This document shows, one piece after another, positions 52,880 through 60,586 of a DNA stretch of 64,000 bases. Source of the DNA: Streptomyces eurythermus (GTDB lineage: Bacteria; Actinomycetota; Actinomycetes; Streptomycetales; Streptomycetaceae). The notes below the pieces were generated by a model, which made no database searches, was not told the DNA's origin, and worked only from the letters and a program-made list of their open reading frames with translations. The translations under genes were made by a program, and so were the position numbers. How positions within the stretch are numbered: the first letter of the stretch is position 1; each line of letters begins with the position of its first letter. The DNA is taken from NCBI RefSeq assembly GCF_014649115.1, contig NZ_BMSK01000030.1, forward strand, positions 1 through 64,000, read 5' to 3'.

Positions 52880-53135
52880 CAGCCGTCCATGATCAGGCCG
52901 GTGCCGGTGAGCCAGCCGTCGACCAGGTCCGGCTGCGATGAACTTCCGCAGCGGGGCGGTCGGGCGGATGCGGACGTTGTCCCACACCAGCACGATCGGG
53001 CCGCCAAGCTGGATACGGGCCCGGATGAGCAGGCCACGGAAGTCACGCCATCCGAACCCTTCGGCCGGTCCTTGCGTCCGTTGTACTCGCGGACCGCGTA
53101 GAACATCCGAGAACGCTCGCCCGGCCCCACCGATA
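52880..53135 (-). pseudogene. IS630-family transposase central fragment
   Basis: Minus-strand pieces read GPGERSRMFYAVREYNGRKD, then LIRARIQLGGPIVLVWDNVR in the next frame. WDN with GGPI is the second catalytic-Asp region of IS630 DDE transposases. The C-terminus is interrupted near 52880, and a frameshift splits it. It is fused directly to an IS5 N-terminal fragment at about 53130. Confidence 0.7.
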
Positions 53136-53431
53136 CGGTCCAGCTGATGTCGTCAGTACCCTCGGCCGCTGCCGGGCCCCACGGCAAGCGCAAGGATGCG
53201 TTCCCAGGTGCCCTCCACGGCCCACCTGATCAGTCGTTTGTGGGCCGTACGAAACGAGCCGGGCTCGTCGGGCAGGTCCCGCCAAGGCGAGCAGGTTCGG
53301 TACTTCCACGCGATGGCCTCCACGGTTCGGCGGTGATCGTCGACCCACCACCGGCCACGGACCGGATCGGCCGACGTCAGCGGCTCGATCCGGTCCCACA
53401 TCGCATCAGTGATGACTAACCGGACGGACAC
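53130..53431 (-). pseudogene. IS5-family transposase N-terminal fragment
   Basis: From 53431 the frame gives MSVRLVITDAMWDRIEPLTS, then RRTVEAIAWKYRTCSPWRDL and RLIRWAVEGTWERILALA, the DUF4096 N-terminus of IS5 transposases. The next expected segment, DDISWTVSV, is present in another frame and is where IS630 sequence begins. The rest of the element is missing. Confidence 0.82.
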
Positions 53432-53575
53432 ACGTCTGATCGACTGACCAACCCATCAAGGGACACGCTCTAGACGAGTTGTTCCTAATGTCGCCGGGGT
53501 AAAAGGGCTGATCCACTTCGCCTCAGTCTTGGTCATTAGCAGCTGATACGGCGCCGTCTGCCCAGATCTGTGCTT

Positions 53576-54133
53576 TCAGGTCGCGTCGCCAAGCAGGGTT
53601 TGGAGGGCCTGCCGGAAGGCGGCGGTGTCGATGTCCTGGCCGATGGCCAGGCGCTGCGAATATCCCGTGAGCATGGCGAGCAGTGCGCCGGCCACGCCGG
53701 AGGGGTCCGGCGAGTCGGGCAGGCCGCGGGCGCAGCGGTCCTGGCGGATGAGCCCGGCGACCTTCTCCTGGTCCTTGGCCAGTTGCGCCCGGATCTGGGC
53801 GGCGAGGTCGGGCGAGACGGCGGCCTCGGCCCAGACCTGCGCCATCAGCCGGGCGTGGCCGCCGTGGCGGGCGCGGACCCGGTCGAGCAGTTCGGCAGCG
53901 TCGCGGATGCTGGCGAGGTCGATGAGATTATCCACGGCGTCCTCGCAGACGGCCGCCACCAGGTCGTTCTTGCTGGGGAAGTAGCTGTAGACCGCTCCGG
54001 TGGACAGTCCGCTGGCGGCGACGATCTCACCGGTGGAGGTCTGGGCGAAGCCCTTGGCCGCGAACACCTCGCGGGCGGCGGCCAGGATCTGCCGGCGCCG
54101 GGCGTCGCGGTGCTCCTGGGTAACCTTGGGCAT
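53576..54133 (-). CDS. TetR-family transcriptional regulator
   Basis: A 185-residue repressor. The N-terminal HTH is RRQILAAAREVFAAKGFAQT, then STGEIVAASGLSTGAVYSYF with YFPSKNDLVAAV. The helical ligand domain is less conserved. It diverges from an SDR gene 98 bp away, and a 21-bp near-palindrome lies in the gap, so it probably represses the SDR and itself. The downstream side is IS debris. Confidence 0.92.
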   Translation of the reverse strand: MPKVTQEHRDARRRQILAAAREVFAAKGFAQTSTGEIVAASGLSTGAVYSYFPSKNDLVAAVCEDAVDNLIDLASIRDAAELLDRVRARHGGHARLMAQVWAEAAVSPDLAAQIRAQLAKDQEKVAGLIRQDRCARGLPDSPDPSGVAGALLAMLTGYSQRLAIGQDIDTAAFRQALQTLLGDAT

Positions 54134-54158
54134 AAAAAGAACGACCTCTCGTTTTATT

Positions 54159-54179
54159 GTAGAGTGAGGCTCACCCTAC
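54159..54179. promoter_or_regulatory. TetR operator candidate
   Basis: GTAGAGTGAG-G-CTCACCCTAC is an imperfect palindrome (9 of 10 arm positions pair) in the tetR/SDR intergenic gap, next to the TTTTATTGTAGAGT AT-rich stretch that may contain a -10 element. Confidence 0.6.
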
Positions 54180-54231
54180 CCGACCGCCGACTCCCGGAAG
54201 GCGGCGCCCTCCGACGAAGGAGTTGTGTCTC

Positions 54232-55032
54232 ATGACATCCACCACCGTGACATCCGCCTCTGGGCCAGCTGGCGAGTTTGCCGGCGTTCGAGTCCTGGTC
54301 ACCGGCGGCACGAAGGGAATCGGCGCGGCTGTCGCGGTCCGGTTCGCCGAGGCCGGGGCCGACGTCGTCGTCGCGGCCCGCACGCCGGTCGACGAGCCGC
54401 CGGCCGGCAGGTTCGTCGCCGCCAACCTCGCCACCGCCGACGGGGCCGCCGCCCTCGCCGCGCAGGCGACGCAGTTGCTCGGAGGAATCGATGTCCTGAT
54501 CAACAACGCCGGCAGCCAGACGCACATCCCAGGCGGGGCGCTCGACGCGGCCGACGACGACTGGTACCGCGACCTCGACACCAACCTGATGTCCGCGGTC
54601 CGCCTGGACCGGGCCCTGTTGCCGGGGATGATCGCGCAAAACCGCGGAGTCATCATCCACGTCACATCGGGCCAAGCCCGCCTGCCCGGCCCCGCGTCCC
54701 TCCCGTACGCGGCGGCGAAGGCCGCGACGACCGTCTACAGCAAGGGCCTGGCCAACGAGGTCGGCAAGCACGGGATCAGAGTGAACACCGTCGTCCCCGG
54801 ACTCATCGAGACCCCGGCCGTCACCCGGCGTCTGAACCAGATCACCGCCGACAGCGGCCAGGACGCCGAAACGGCCCGCCGGCAGCTGATCGACCGGGTC
54901 GGCATCCCGCTCGGGCGCCCCGGCCAGCCCACCGACGTCGCCGAACTCGTCGCGTTCCTCGCCTCCGACCGCGCGGCGTTCCTCACCGGCAGCCAGTACG
55001 TCGTCGACGGCGGCAGCATTCCGACGGTCTAG
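54232..55032 (+). CDS. Short-chain dehydrogenase/reductase
   Basis: A 266-residue NAD(P)-dependent SDR. ATG 54232 follows AAGGAG at 10 nt. The cofactor motif is VLVTGGTKGIGAAVAVRFAE, the active site is IIHVTSGQARLPGPASLPYA with YAAAK, and NNAG is in DVLINNAGSQTH. The C-terminal ends FLTGSQYVVDGGSIPTV. It oxidises or reduces an unknown alcohol or ketone and is probably controlled by the divergent TetR. An IS982 element starts within 10 bp of its stop. Confidence 0.93.
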   Translation: MTSTTVTSASGPAGEFAGVRVLVTGGTKGIGAAVAVRFAEAGADVVVAARTPVDEPPAGRFVAANLATADGAAALAAQATQLLGGIDVLINNAGSQTHIPGGALDAADDDWYRDLDTNLMSAVRLDRALLPGMIAQNRGVIIHVTSGQARLPGPASLPYAAAKAATTVYSKGLANEVGKHGIRVNTVVPGLIETPAVTRRLNQITADSGQDAETARRQLIDRVGIPLGRPGQPTDVAELVAFLASDRAAFLTGSQYVVDGGSIPTV

Positions 55033-55037
55033 CCAGG

Positions 55038-55996
55038 CGCGAAGTTCCTGATCGGTTCAGTGGTCGTAGGCGATCAGTGATCGGGAGACGGTTGCACCGG
55101 TCTTGTTGTTGTGCCAGATCGCTGCGGCCAGGGCCAGGACGCGCTGGGCGACGCGGACCGCCACACCTTCGATGGCGCGTGCACCGTGTTGCTCCAGGTC
55201 GAGCTGACCCTTGAGGGTGTCGTTGACCGACTCGATCAGTTGGCGGACCTTCTTGAGCACCGGCTCGCCGTACCGCTGCCTCTCCCGCTTGCGCGAGGGC
55301 CGCAGCAGCTCGATGCCTTGCCCGGCGAGGCCTTTTCGAATGGCTTGGACGCGAAGCCCTTGTCCGAGATCAGCACGATGCCCTCGCGGTCGGCGACCAG
55401 GTCGGCGTCGACCTCCAGCATCGCCGCAAGGACCTCGCGCTCGCCTATCTTCGGGTTGGCCAGCGCCCACATGATCGGCATTCCGGTCGGGGTGCACACC
55501 AGGTACAAGCGTAGGCCCCAAAAGAACCGGGAGTGGGAGGCGCAGTAGCCGTAGCCGGCCCAGCCCGCGAGATTGGAACGCTGCACGGTCGGGCGCGACA
55601 TCCCGCACGGCACCGGAGTCGAGTCGGTGATGCAGAGGTTGTCGAACCAGAAGTCGCTATCCATCCCCAGTTCCCGGATCATGCGCTTGACCAGCCCGAG
55701 CGTGGAGCGGAGCCGCTTGTTGTAGCCCGCGCGCTGCGGCAGGTACGGGAACATACCCGTCAGGTGCTTGTTCGCGTAGCGCAACCAGCGCGACTCAGAG
55801 TGGTAGCCGAGCAGGGCCTGGGCCACGGCCAGGCAGACGAGTTCGGAGTCGCTGAGCAGCGGCGGCCTGCCCATGCATCGGGTTCCCCCGATCTCGTCGT
55901 CGATCTTCACATACAGTGCGGTCAAGAGGGTGTTCAGGTCTGTCGTCACACACGGATCTTGGACACCCTCGCCCCTTTGACGGGCCGAAACTTCGG
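55038..55996 (-). mobile_element. IS982-family insertion sequence
   Basis: A roughly 960-bp element whose ends share CGAAGTT in inverted orientation (55040-55046 and about 55989-55995) and which encodes one IS982 transposase. It sits between the SDR stop and the PLP-lyase stop. GTCTAG occurs just outside both ends (55027-55032 and 56005-56010) but not at equal distance, so a target duplication is uncertain. Confidence 0.7.
55057..55949 (-). pseudogene. IS982 transposase, two frames joined by a -1 shift
   Basis: From GTG 55949 the first frame encodes VTTDLNTLLTALYVKIDDEI, then DSELVCLAVAQALLGYHSES and SLAGWAGYGYCASHSRFFWG, through ISDKGFASKPFEK. Just past GAAAAGG (minus strand; 55333-55337) the reading must move -1 to continue GLAGQGIELLRPSRKRERQR and VLKKVRQLIESVNDTLKGQL to the stop at 55057. 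Together they give a full-length (about 297-residue) IS982 transposase. This may be a one-base deletion or programmed -1 slippage on the A4G run; most IS982 members use a single frame. Confidence 0.8.
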
Positions 55997-56006
55997 ATCA
56001 ACTCGT

Positions 56007-57221
56007 CTAGGTCACGCGGTGCCCGGCCCGTCCCCGCAGCAGCACCTCGAAGCCCGCCCGCAGGTCCTGCTTCAGATCGGCCAGGGCCTCGAAACCGACG
56101 TGCACCCGGATCAGGGGTCCCCTCCCCGCCCATGTGCCGGGCAGCCGGTGGGAGACGGGATCGGCGGGCACGATCAGGCTCTCGTAGCCGCCGTAGCTGT
56201 GGCCGAGACCGAACAGGCGCAGCCGGTCCAGCATCGCGTCGACGTCCGGTTTGCCGAAGTCCGGGTCGAGCTCCACCCCGAACAGGCCGGCCGCGCCCGT
56301 GAAGTCCCGGCGCCACAGATCGTGGCCGGGGTCCCCGGGCAGCCCCGGGTGCAGGACCGCCGCCACGCCCTTCTGGCCGGCGAGCCAGCGCGCCAGTTCC
56401 AGGCCTTGCTCCTGGTGGCGGGCCAGGCGCACGTCGAGGGTGCGCAGCCCGCGCAGGCCCAGATAGACGTCGTCGGCCCCCGCGCACTGGCCGAGGCGCA
56501 TCGCCGCGCCCCGGATGAGCGGGTAACTCTCCTCGGTGCAGACGACCGCGCCGAGGATGCTGTCCGCGTGGCCCGTCAGGTACTTGGTCGCGGAGTGCAC
56601 CACCGCGTCCACGCCCGCGCCCAGGGCCAGCGGGCGGTGGAACGCCGGTGTGGCCCAGGTGTTGTCGGCGACGGTGGCCACCCCGTGCGCCCGGCAGACG
56701 GCGGTGATCGCCGGGATGTCCTGCACCTCGAAGGTGGTGGAACCCGGGGACTCGAGGTACAGCAGCCTCGTCCGCGGGCGGATCAGCCGGGCGACGGCGG
56801 CGCCGTCCGCGGTCGGGCGGTAGTACTCGGTCTCCACACCCAGCGCGGCGAGCGAGTCGCAGAACCTCCGGGTCGGCAGGTACACCGAGTCGCTGACCAG
56901 GATGTGGTCGCCGGCCTGGACGTACGCGAGGATCGTCGTGGTGATCGCGGAGAGGCCGGAGCAGGTCACCACCGCGGCGTGGCCGCCCTCCAGCTCGGTC
57001 AGCGCCTCCTCGAAGGCGCGGCTGGTGGGCGTGCCGAACCGGCCGTAGACCGGGCCGCCCCGCTTGAGCGGGTCGGCCTGGGAGGCGTCCATCTCGGCCA
57101 CGTCCCGGTAGAGGACCGTGGAGGCGTGGTGCACGGGCGGGTTGACGTAGCCGCCCTGCCGGCGCGGGTCCGCACCGGCGTGCACGTACCGTGTCTCCGG
57201 CGCGTCGACGGGCTCGTTCAC
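56007..57221 (-). CDS. PLP-dependent Cys/Met-metabolism lyase (MetC-like)
   Basis: A 404-residue fold-type I PLP enzyme. The Schiff-base lysine is K213 in VVHSATKYLTGHADS. Other landmarks are VYGRFGTPTSRAFEEALTEL, VTCSGLSAITTTILAYVQAG, YLESPGSTTFEVQDIPAI and VADNTWATPAFHRPLALGAG. The ESPGS motif favours cystathionine beta-lyase-type proteins, though gamma-elimination enzymes look similar. The GTG overlaps the MFS stop (GTGA). It is the last gene of the radical SAM/ATP-grasp cluster and likely performs an elimination or C-S bond step. Its stop is 11 bp from an IS982 end, so former downstream genes could be lost. Confidence 0.9.
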   Translation of the reverse strand: MNEPVDAPETRYVHAGADPRRQGGYVNPPVHHASTVLYRDVAEMDASQADPLKRGGPVYGRFGTPTSRAFEEALTELEGGHAAVVTCSGLSAITTTILAYVQAGDHILVSDSVYLPTRRFCDSLAALGVETEYYRPTADGAAVARLIRPRTRLLYLESPGSTTFEVQDIPAITAVCRAHGVATVADNTWATPAFHRPLALGAGVDAVVHSATKYLTGHADSILGAVVCTEESYPLIRGAAMRLGQCAGADDVYLGLRGLRTLDVRLARHQEQGLELARWLAGQKGVAAVLHPGLPGDPGHDLWRRDFTGAAGLFGVELDPDFGKPDVDAMLDRLRLFGLGHSYGGYESLIVPADPVSHRLPGTWAGRGPLIRVHVGFEALADLKQDLRAGFEVLLRGRAGHRVT

Positions 57222-58480
57222 CGGCCCACCGCCGGTTCGGGCAGCGGCGGTTGGGCGACCGCCGGCCGCCGGTTGCGGCCCAGCGCCAGGGCGAGCAGTG
57301 CCGCGACCGCGCACTGCGCCGCCACCACCAGCCAGAACGCGCCCAGCCGGCCGTCGGACTTGTAGTGGGCGAAGACGAAACCGCCGACGACACCGGCAAG
57401 GAGCCCGCCGACACCGCCCGTGAGCCGCTGCACACCGAAGGCGAACGCCGCGTTGCGGGGCAGGAGTTCGACCAGCTCCAGGTCGCAGCGTAGGAAGAGG
57501 AAGATCTCGCCCATGGTGAACAGCGCGGTGCCGGCCAGCAGGGCCGGGGTGCCGCCGACCGCCATGACCGCCATGCCGGCCGCCATCACCGCGAACGAAC
57601 CGGCCATCAGCAGCCGGTAGTCGGCCTTGGCGATACGGTCGGCCAGCACCGGCTGGAGCACCACCACCATGGCGCAGTTGAGCAGCATCACCCAGCCCAG
57701 CGCCCGGATGTCGGACACCCCGGCCGCGTACAGGCCGATGAAGCTCTGGAAGAAGAAGTACAGGTAGTAGGCGAGCGCGGTGAACAGCACCGGGCGCAAT
57801 GCCCCCCGCAGCGCCGCCCACTTCCCGGCGGGCCCCTCCGCCTCGGCCGTTCCCGGCGCCGCGGCCGGCCGGCGCTCGACCGGTTTCAGGGTGATCTGGT
57901 GGGCCACGGTGATCAGCGCGAAGAGCCCGGCCAGCCCGATGAGCAGTGCTATCGGGTCTGCGTCGACCAGCAGCGCGGCCAGCAACGGGCCCAGGCCCAT
58001 ACCGGCGTTGAGCGCGGCACTGCTCACCCCGAGGAACAGCGGGCGCAGTTCGTCGGAGACGCTGGTGACGATGTACGCCTTGTTCGCCGGGAGGTACAGC
58101 GCCGGACCGCCGGCCACGAGGACGACGGCCGGGTACGCCACCCACGGCAGATGGACGGCCACCCCGAGCAGCACCAGACCGGCCGTGCGCAGGGTCAGCG
58201 CGAACACCATGGTCCGCTTGAGCCCGAGCCGGTCCACGACCGCGCCGCCCAGGATGCTGCCGCCGAACTGGATGAACGTGGCCACCGCCACCAGCACCGC
58301 GGCCACCCGGACGTCCAGGCGGACGGCCTCGACCATGAGCACCCCGATGAACGGGGTGACCATGTAACTGCCCAGCGCGACGACGAACGACAAGGCGATC
58401 AGGGCCTTCAGCGCGGACGGCAGCGCGGTGAACGTCCGGTACTTGGCGGCGAGTCCGCCGCCGACGCGCCCCCCGCTCAC
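57218..58480 (-). CDS. MFS transporter of the ATP-grasp/radical SAM cluster
   Basis: A 420-residue 12-helix permease. The GTG at 58480 overlaps the sulfurtransferase stop (GTGA). Helices include LKALIALSFVVALGSYMVTP and GGSILGGAVVDRLGLKRTMV with the MFS loop motif; the second half has LFTMGEIFLFLRCDLELVEL. It probably exports the cluster product, providing self-resistance. A comparable exporter is present in dipeptide/amino-acid antibiotic clusters such as bes. Confidence 0.88.
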   Translation of the reverse strand: MSGGRVGGGLAAKYRTFTALPSALKALIALSFVVALGSYMVTPFIGVLMVEAVRLDVRVAAVLVAVATFIQFGGSILGGAVVDRLGLKRTMVFALTLRTAGLVLLGVAVHLPWVAYPAVVLVAGGPALYLPANKAYIVTSVSDELRPLFLGVSSAALNAGMGLGPLLAALLVDADPIALLIGLAGLFALITVAHQITLKPVERRPAAAPGTAEAEGPAGKWAALRGALRPVLFTALAYYLYFFFQSFIGLYAAGVSDIRALGWVMLLNCAMVVVLQPVLADRIAKADYRLLMAGSFAVMAAGMAVMAVGGTPALLAGTALFTMGEIFLFLRCDLELVELLPRNAAFAFGVQRLTGGVGGLLAGVVGGFVFAHYKSDGRLGAFWLVVAAQCAVAALLALALGRNRRPAVAQPPLPEPAVGR

Positions 58481-59349
58481 GGTGAATCGCTCCCGCCGGT
58501 GGCCACCGGGCGCTTCGAGGGCAGGCCCCACTCGCTCCACGAGCCGTCGTACACCGCGAGTTCGCGGTAGCCGGCCAGGGTGGCGCCGAGCGCGAGGACG
58601 CAGGCGGTGACGCCGGAGCCGCAGCTGAAGTACAGCTGCTCCCGGTCCCCGGCCGCCGCCTTGAACGCCGTACGCAGCTCCTCCGCCGGACGCATCACGC
58701 CGCCGTCGCGCTGGAGTTCGCCGAAGGGCAGGCTGACCGAGCCGGGCATGTGGCCGCCGCGCAGGCCCGGGCGGGGCTCGGGGGCGGTGCCCGCGTAGCG
58801 TTCCCGGGTGCGCGCGTCGAGCACCGCGGCACGCGGGTCGGCGAGGGCGGCGGCGACGGTGTCGGCGTCCACGATCAGCCCGGGCCGGGGCCGGGCCGTG
58901 AACGTGCCGCGCGGTCCGTCGTACGCGGCGGGCTCGTCCTCGACCGGGTGGCCGGCCGCGGTCCAGGCGGGCAGCCCGCCGTCCAGCACGGCGACCCGGT
59001 CGAAGCCCATGGCGCGCAGCATCCACCAGGCGCGGGCGCTGGAGTAGACGCCCTGGGCGTCGTAGACGACGACCGTGTCGGTGTCGTGCAGGCCGAGGGC
59101 GCGCAGCGCCTCGGTGAACTCCGCGGGGCCGGGCATGGTGTGCGGCACCGCGCTGGTGTGGTCGGACAGGTCCCCGTCCAGGTCGAAGGGGCGGGCCCCG
59201 GGGATGCGCGCGGCGGCGCCCCGGCGGGCGCCGACGGAGGCGTCGAAGAGGACCAGGCCCTCCCCGAGCCGACCGGCCACCCAGTCGGCGTCCACGAGCG
59301 GCCCGGCCGGCTCGACGGTGGTGTGCTCAGGGGGCGTTGTGGCGCTCAC
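58477..59349 (-). CDS. Sulfurtransferase, 3-mercaptopyruvate type (tandem rhodanese)
   Basis: A 290-residue two-domain rhodanese. The N-terminal domain is inactive (ARAWWMLRAMGFDRVAVLDG). The C-terminal domain has the catalytic loop C243-G-S-G-V-T, the signature of mercaptopyruvate sulfurtransferase rather than thiosulfate sulfurtransferase (CRKGVT). GGAGG precedes the GTG, which overlaps the ATP-grasp stop. It would accept a persulfide from 3-mercaptopyruvate and pass sulfur on, or release sulfide. In this operon a sulfur-delivery role for the product is plausible. Confidence 0.9.
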   Translation of the reverse strand: MSATTPPEHTTVEPAGPLVDADWVAGRLGEGLVLFDASVGARRGAAARIPGARPFDLDGDLSDHTSAVPHTMPGPAEFTEALRALGLHDTDTVVVYDAQGVYSSARAWWMLRAMGFDRVAVLDGGLPAWTAAGHPVEDEPAAYDGPRGTFTARPRPGLIVDADTVAAALADPRAAVLDARTRERYAGTAPEPRPGLRGGHMPGSVSLPFGELQRDGGVMRPAEELRTAFKAAAGDREQLYFSCGSGVTACVLALGATLAGYRELAVYDGSWSEWGLPSKRPVATGGSDSP

Positions 59350-60566
59350 GCGGTACCTCCGCAGGACTGGGCGGGCCGCCACCGGGAGTTGTCGGAGAAC
59401 CAGCCCGCCACGTGTTCGAGATTGGCAGCCACATCCTCCTCGCTGTCCCCGTCGACCACATAACCGGCCAGGAACAACCCGGACTTCACCCCGCCGTGGA
59501 ACTCCTGGCCGACACTCCCGGTGAGCATCACCTCGCGGACGCACCGGGGCTGCTCGGCCGTCGCGGTGGGCAGCTGCTCCAGCACCCCGTTCTGCGGCGG
59601 GATGCACAGCGCGCCGGCGGGCCGGTACTCCGGGGTGCCCAGCGTCGAGGGCAGACCGCACTCGGCGTACAGCCACTCCTTGTCCAGGTCGATCCCGAAG
59701 GCGTGCCGGACCAACGCGCTGATCATGCCGCCACCGGTACGGCTGGCGATCTCGCAGAAGACCAGCCGGTCGTCCGGCGTGATCCAGAACTCGGCGTGGA
59801 AGGCGGTCCGGGGCGGCGTCGGCAGCTCGGCCAGCACCGCCCGTGCCGCCTTGACCAGCCGGTCGTACAGCGGGTCCTCGCGGGTGAGCGGCAGGTTGGC
59901 CACCCAGTCGTTGCTGCGGAAGGACAGGCAGTCGTTGAGGTAGCGGAAGGGGTGGACGAAGACGACCTCGCCGCCGGCCACCAGCCCGTCCACGTGGTAC
60001 ATCTGCCCGGGTACGAACACCTCGATCTCGCTGCTTCCCCGCCACGGGCTGGCCAGGTAGGCGTCCAGTTCCGCCTCGTCACGGATGATCGCCGCGCCCA
60101 GCGAGCCCGACTCGGACACCGGCTTGATCACGACCGGGTAGCCGTGCTCGGCAACGAAGCCCAGGGCGGTGTAGGCCGAGTCGAGCCGGCGGTAGGCCGG
60201 CACGTCGACGGGGCCGCCCGCGAGGTGGTCCTTCATCACGACCTTGTCGCGGAAGGCCAGCGCGCTCGCGGTGTGCTGGCCCGGCAGTCCGAGCAGCTCC
60301 CGCAGCTGGGCGGCGCGCACGACGTCGGCCTCGGCACGGGCGAAGACCGCCTCGACCGCGAACTCGCGGGCCAGCCGCAGCGCGGTCTTCTCGACCAGCT
60401 GGTTGGTGTCGTACGCGTCGAAAGCGTGCACGTGCGGGAGGTGGGAGTAGCCCTCCGCGTACTCCCGCGCGGTCACGATGACCGGGACGATCCCCGAGCC
60501 GGCCAGCCACTGGTCGTACGGGGTCTTGGCGTAGGGCGTCTTGGCGAAGACGAGGATGTGGCGCAT
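59346..60566 (-). CDS. ATP-grasp ligase 2
   Basis: A 406-residue ATP-grasp enzyme. The N-terminal Rossmann-like part starts MRHILVFAKTPYAKTPYDQW, with a direct AKTPY repeat at residues 8-17. ATP-binding features are FRDKVVMKDHLAGG, YPVVIKPVSESGSLGAAIIR and FVPGQMYHVDGLV. The Mg-binding end is LVFCEIASRTGGGMISALVR. It joins a carboxylate to an amine through an acyl phosphate; substrates are unknown. It lies 20 bp after the radical SAM gene and is coupled to the sulfurtransferase. Confidence 0.9.
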   Translation of the reverse strand: MRHILVFAKTPYAKTPYDQWLAGSGIVPVIVTAREYAEGYSHLPHVHAFDAYDTNQLVEKTALRLAREFAVEAVFARAEADVVRAAQLRELLGLPGQHTASALAFRDKVVMKDHLAGGPVDVPAYRRLDSAYTALGFVAEHGYPVVIKPVSESGSLGAAIIRDEAELDAYLASPWRGSSEIEVFVPGQMYHVDGLVAGGEVVFVHPFRYLNDCLSFRSNDWVANLPLTREDPLYDRLVKAARAVLAELPTPPRTAFHAEFWITPDDRLVFCEIASRTGGGMISALVRHAFGIDLDKEWLYAECGLPSTLGTPEYRPAGALCIPPQNGVLEQLPTATAEQPRCVREVMLTGSVGQEFHGGVKSGLFLAGYVVDGDSEEDVAANLEHVAGWFSDNSRWRPAQSCGGTA

Positions 60567-60586
60567 GGCGGGGTCTTTCTCTCGGT

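Noticed and set aside
55027-56010. GTCTAG on both sides of the IS982 element as a target-site duplication
   Set aside because: The copies are at unequal distances from the shared CGAAGTT ends, and both are parts of stop-codon contexts, so coincidence is as likely.
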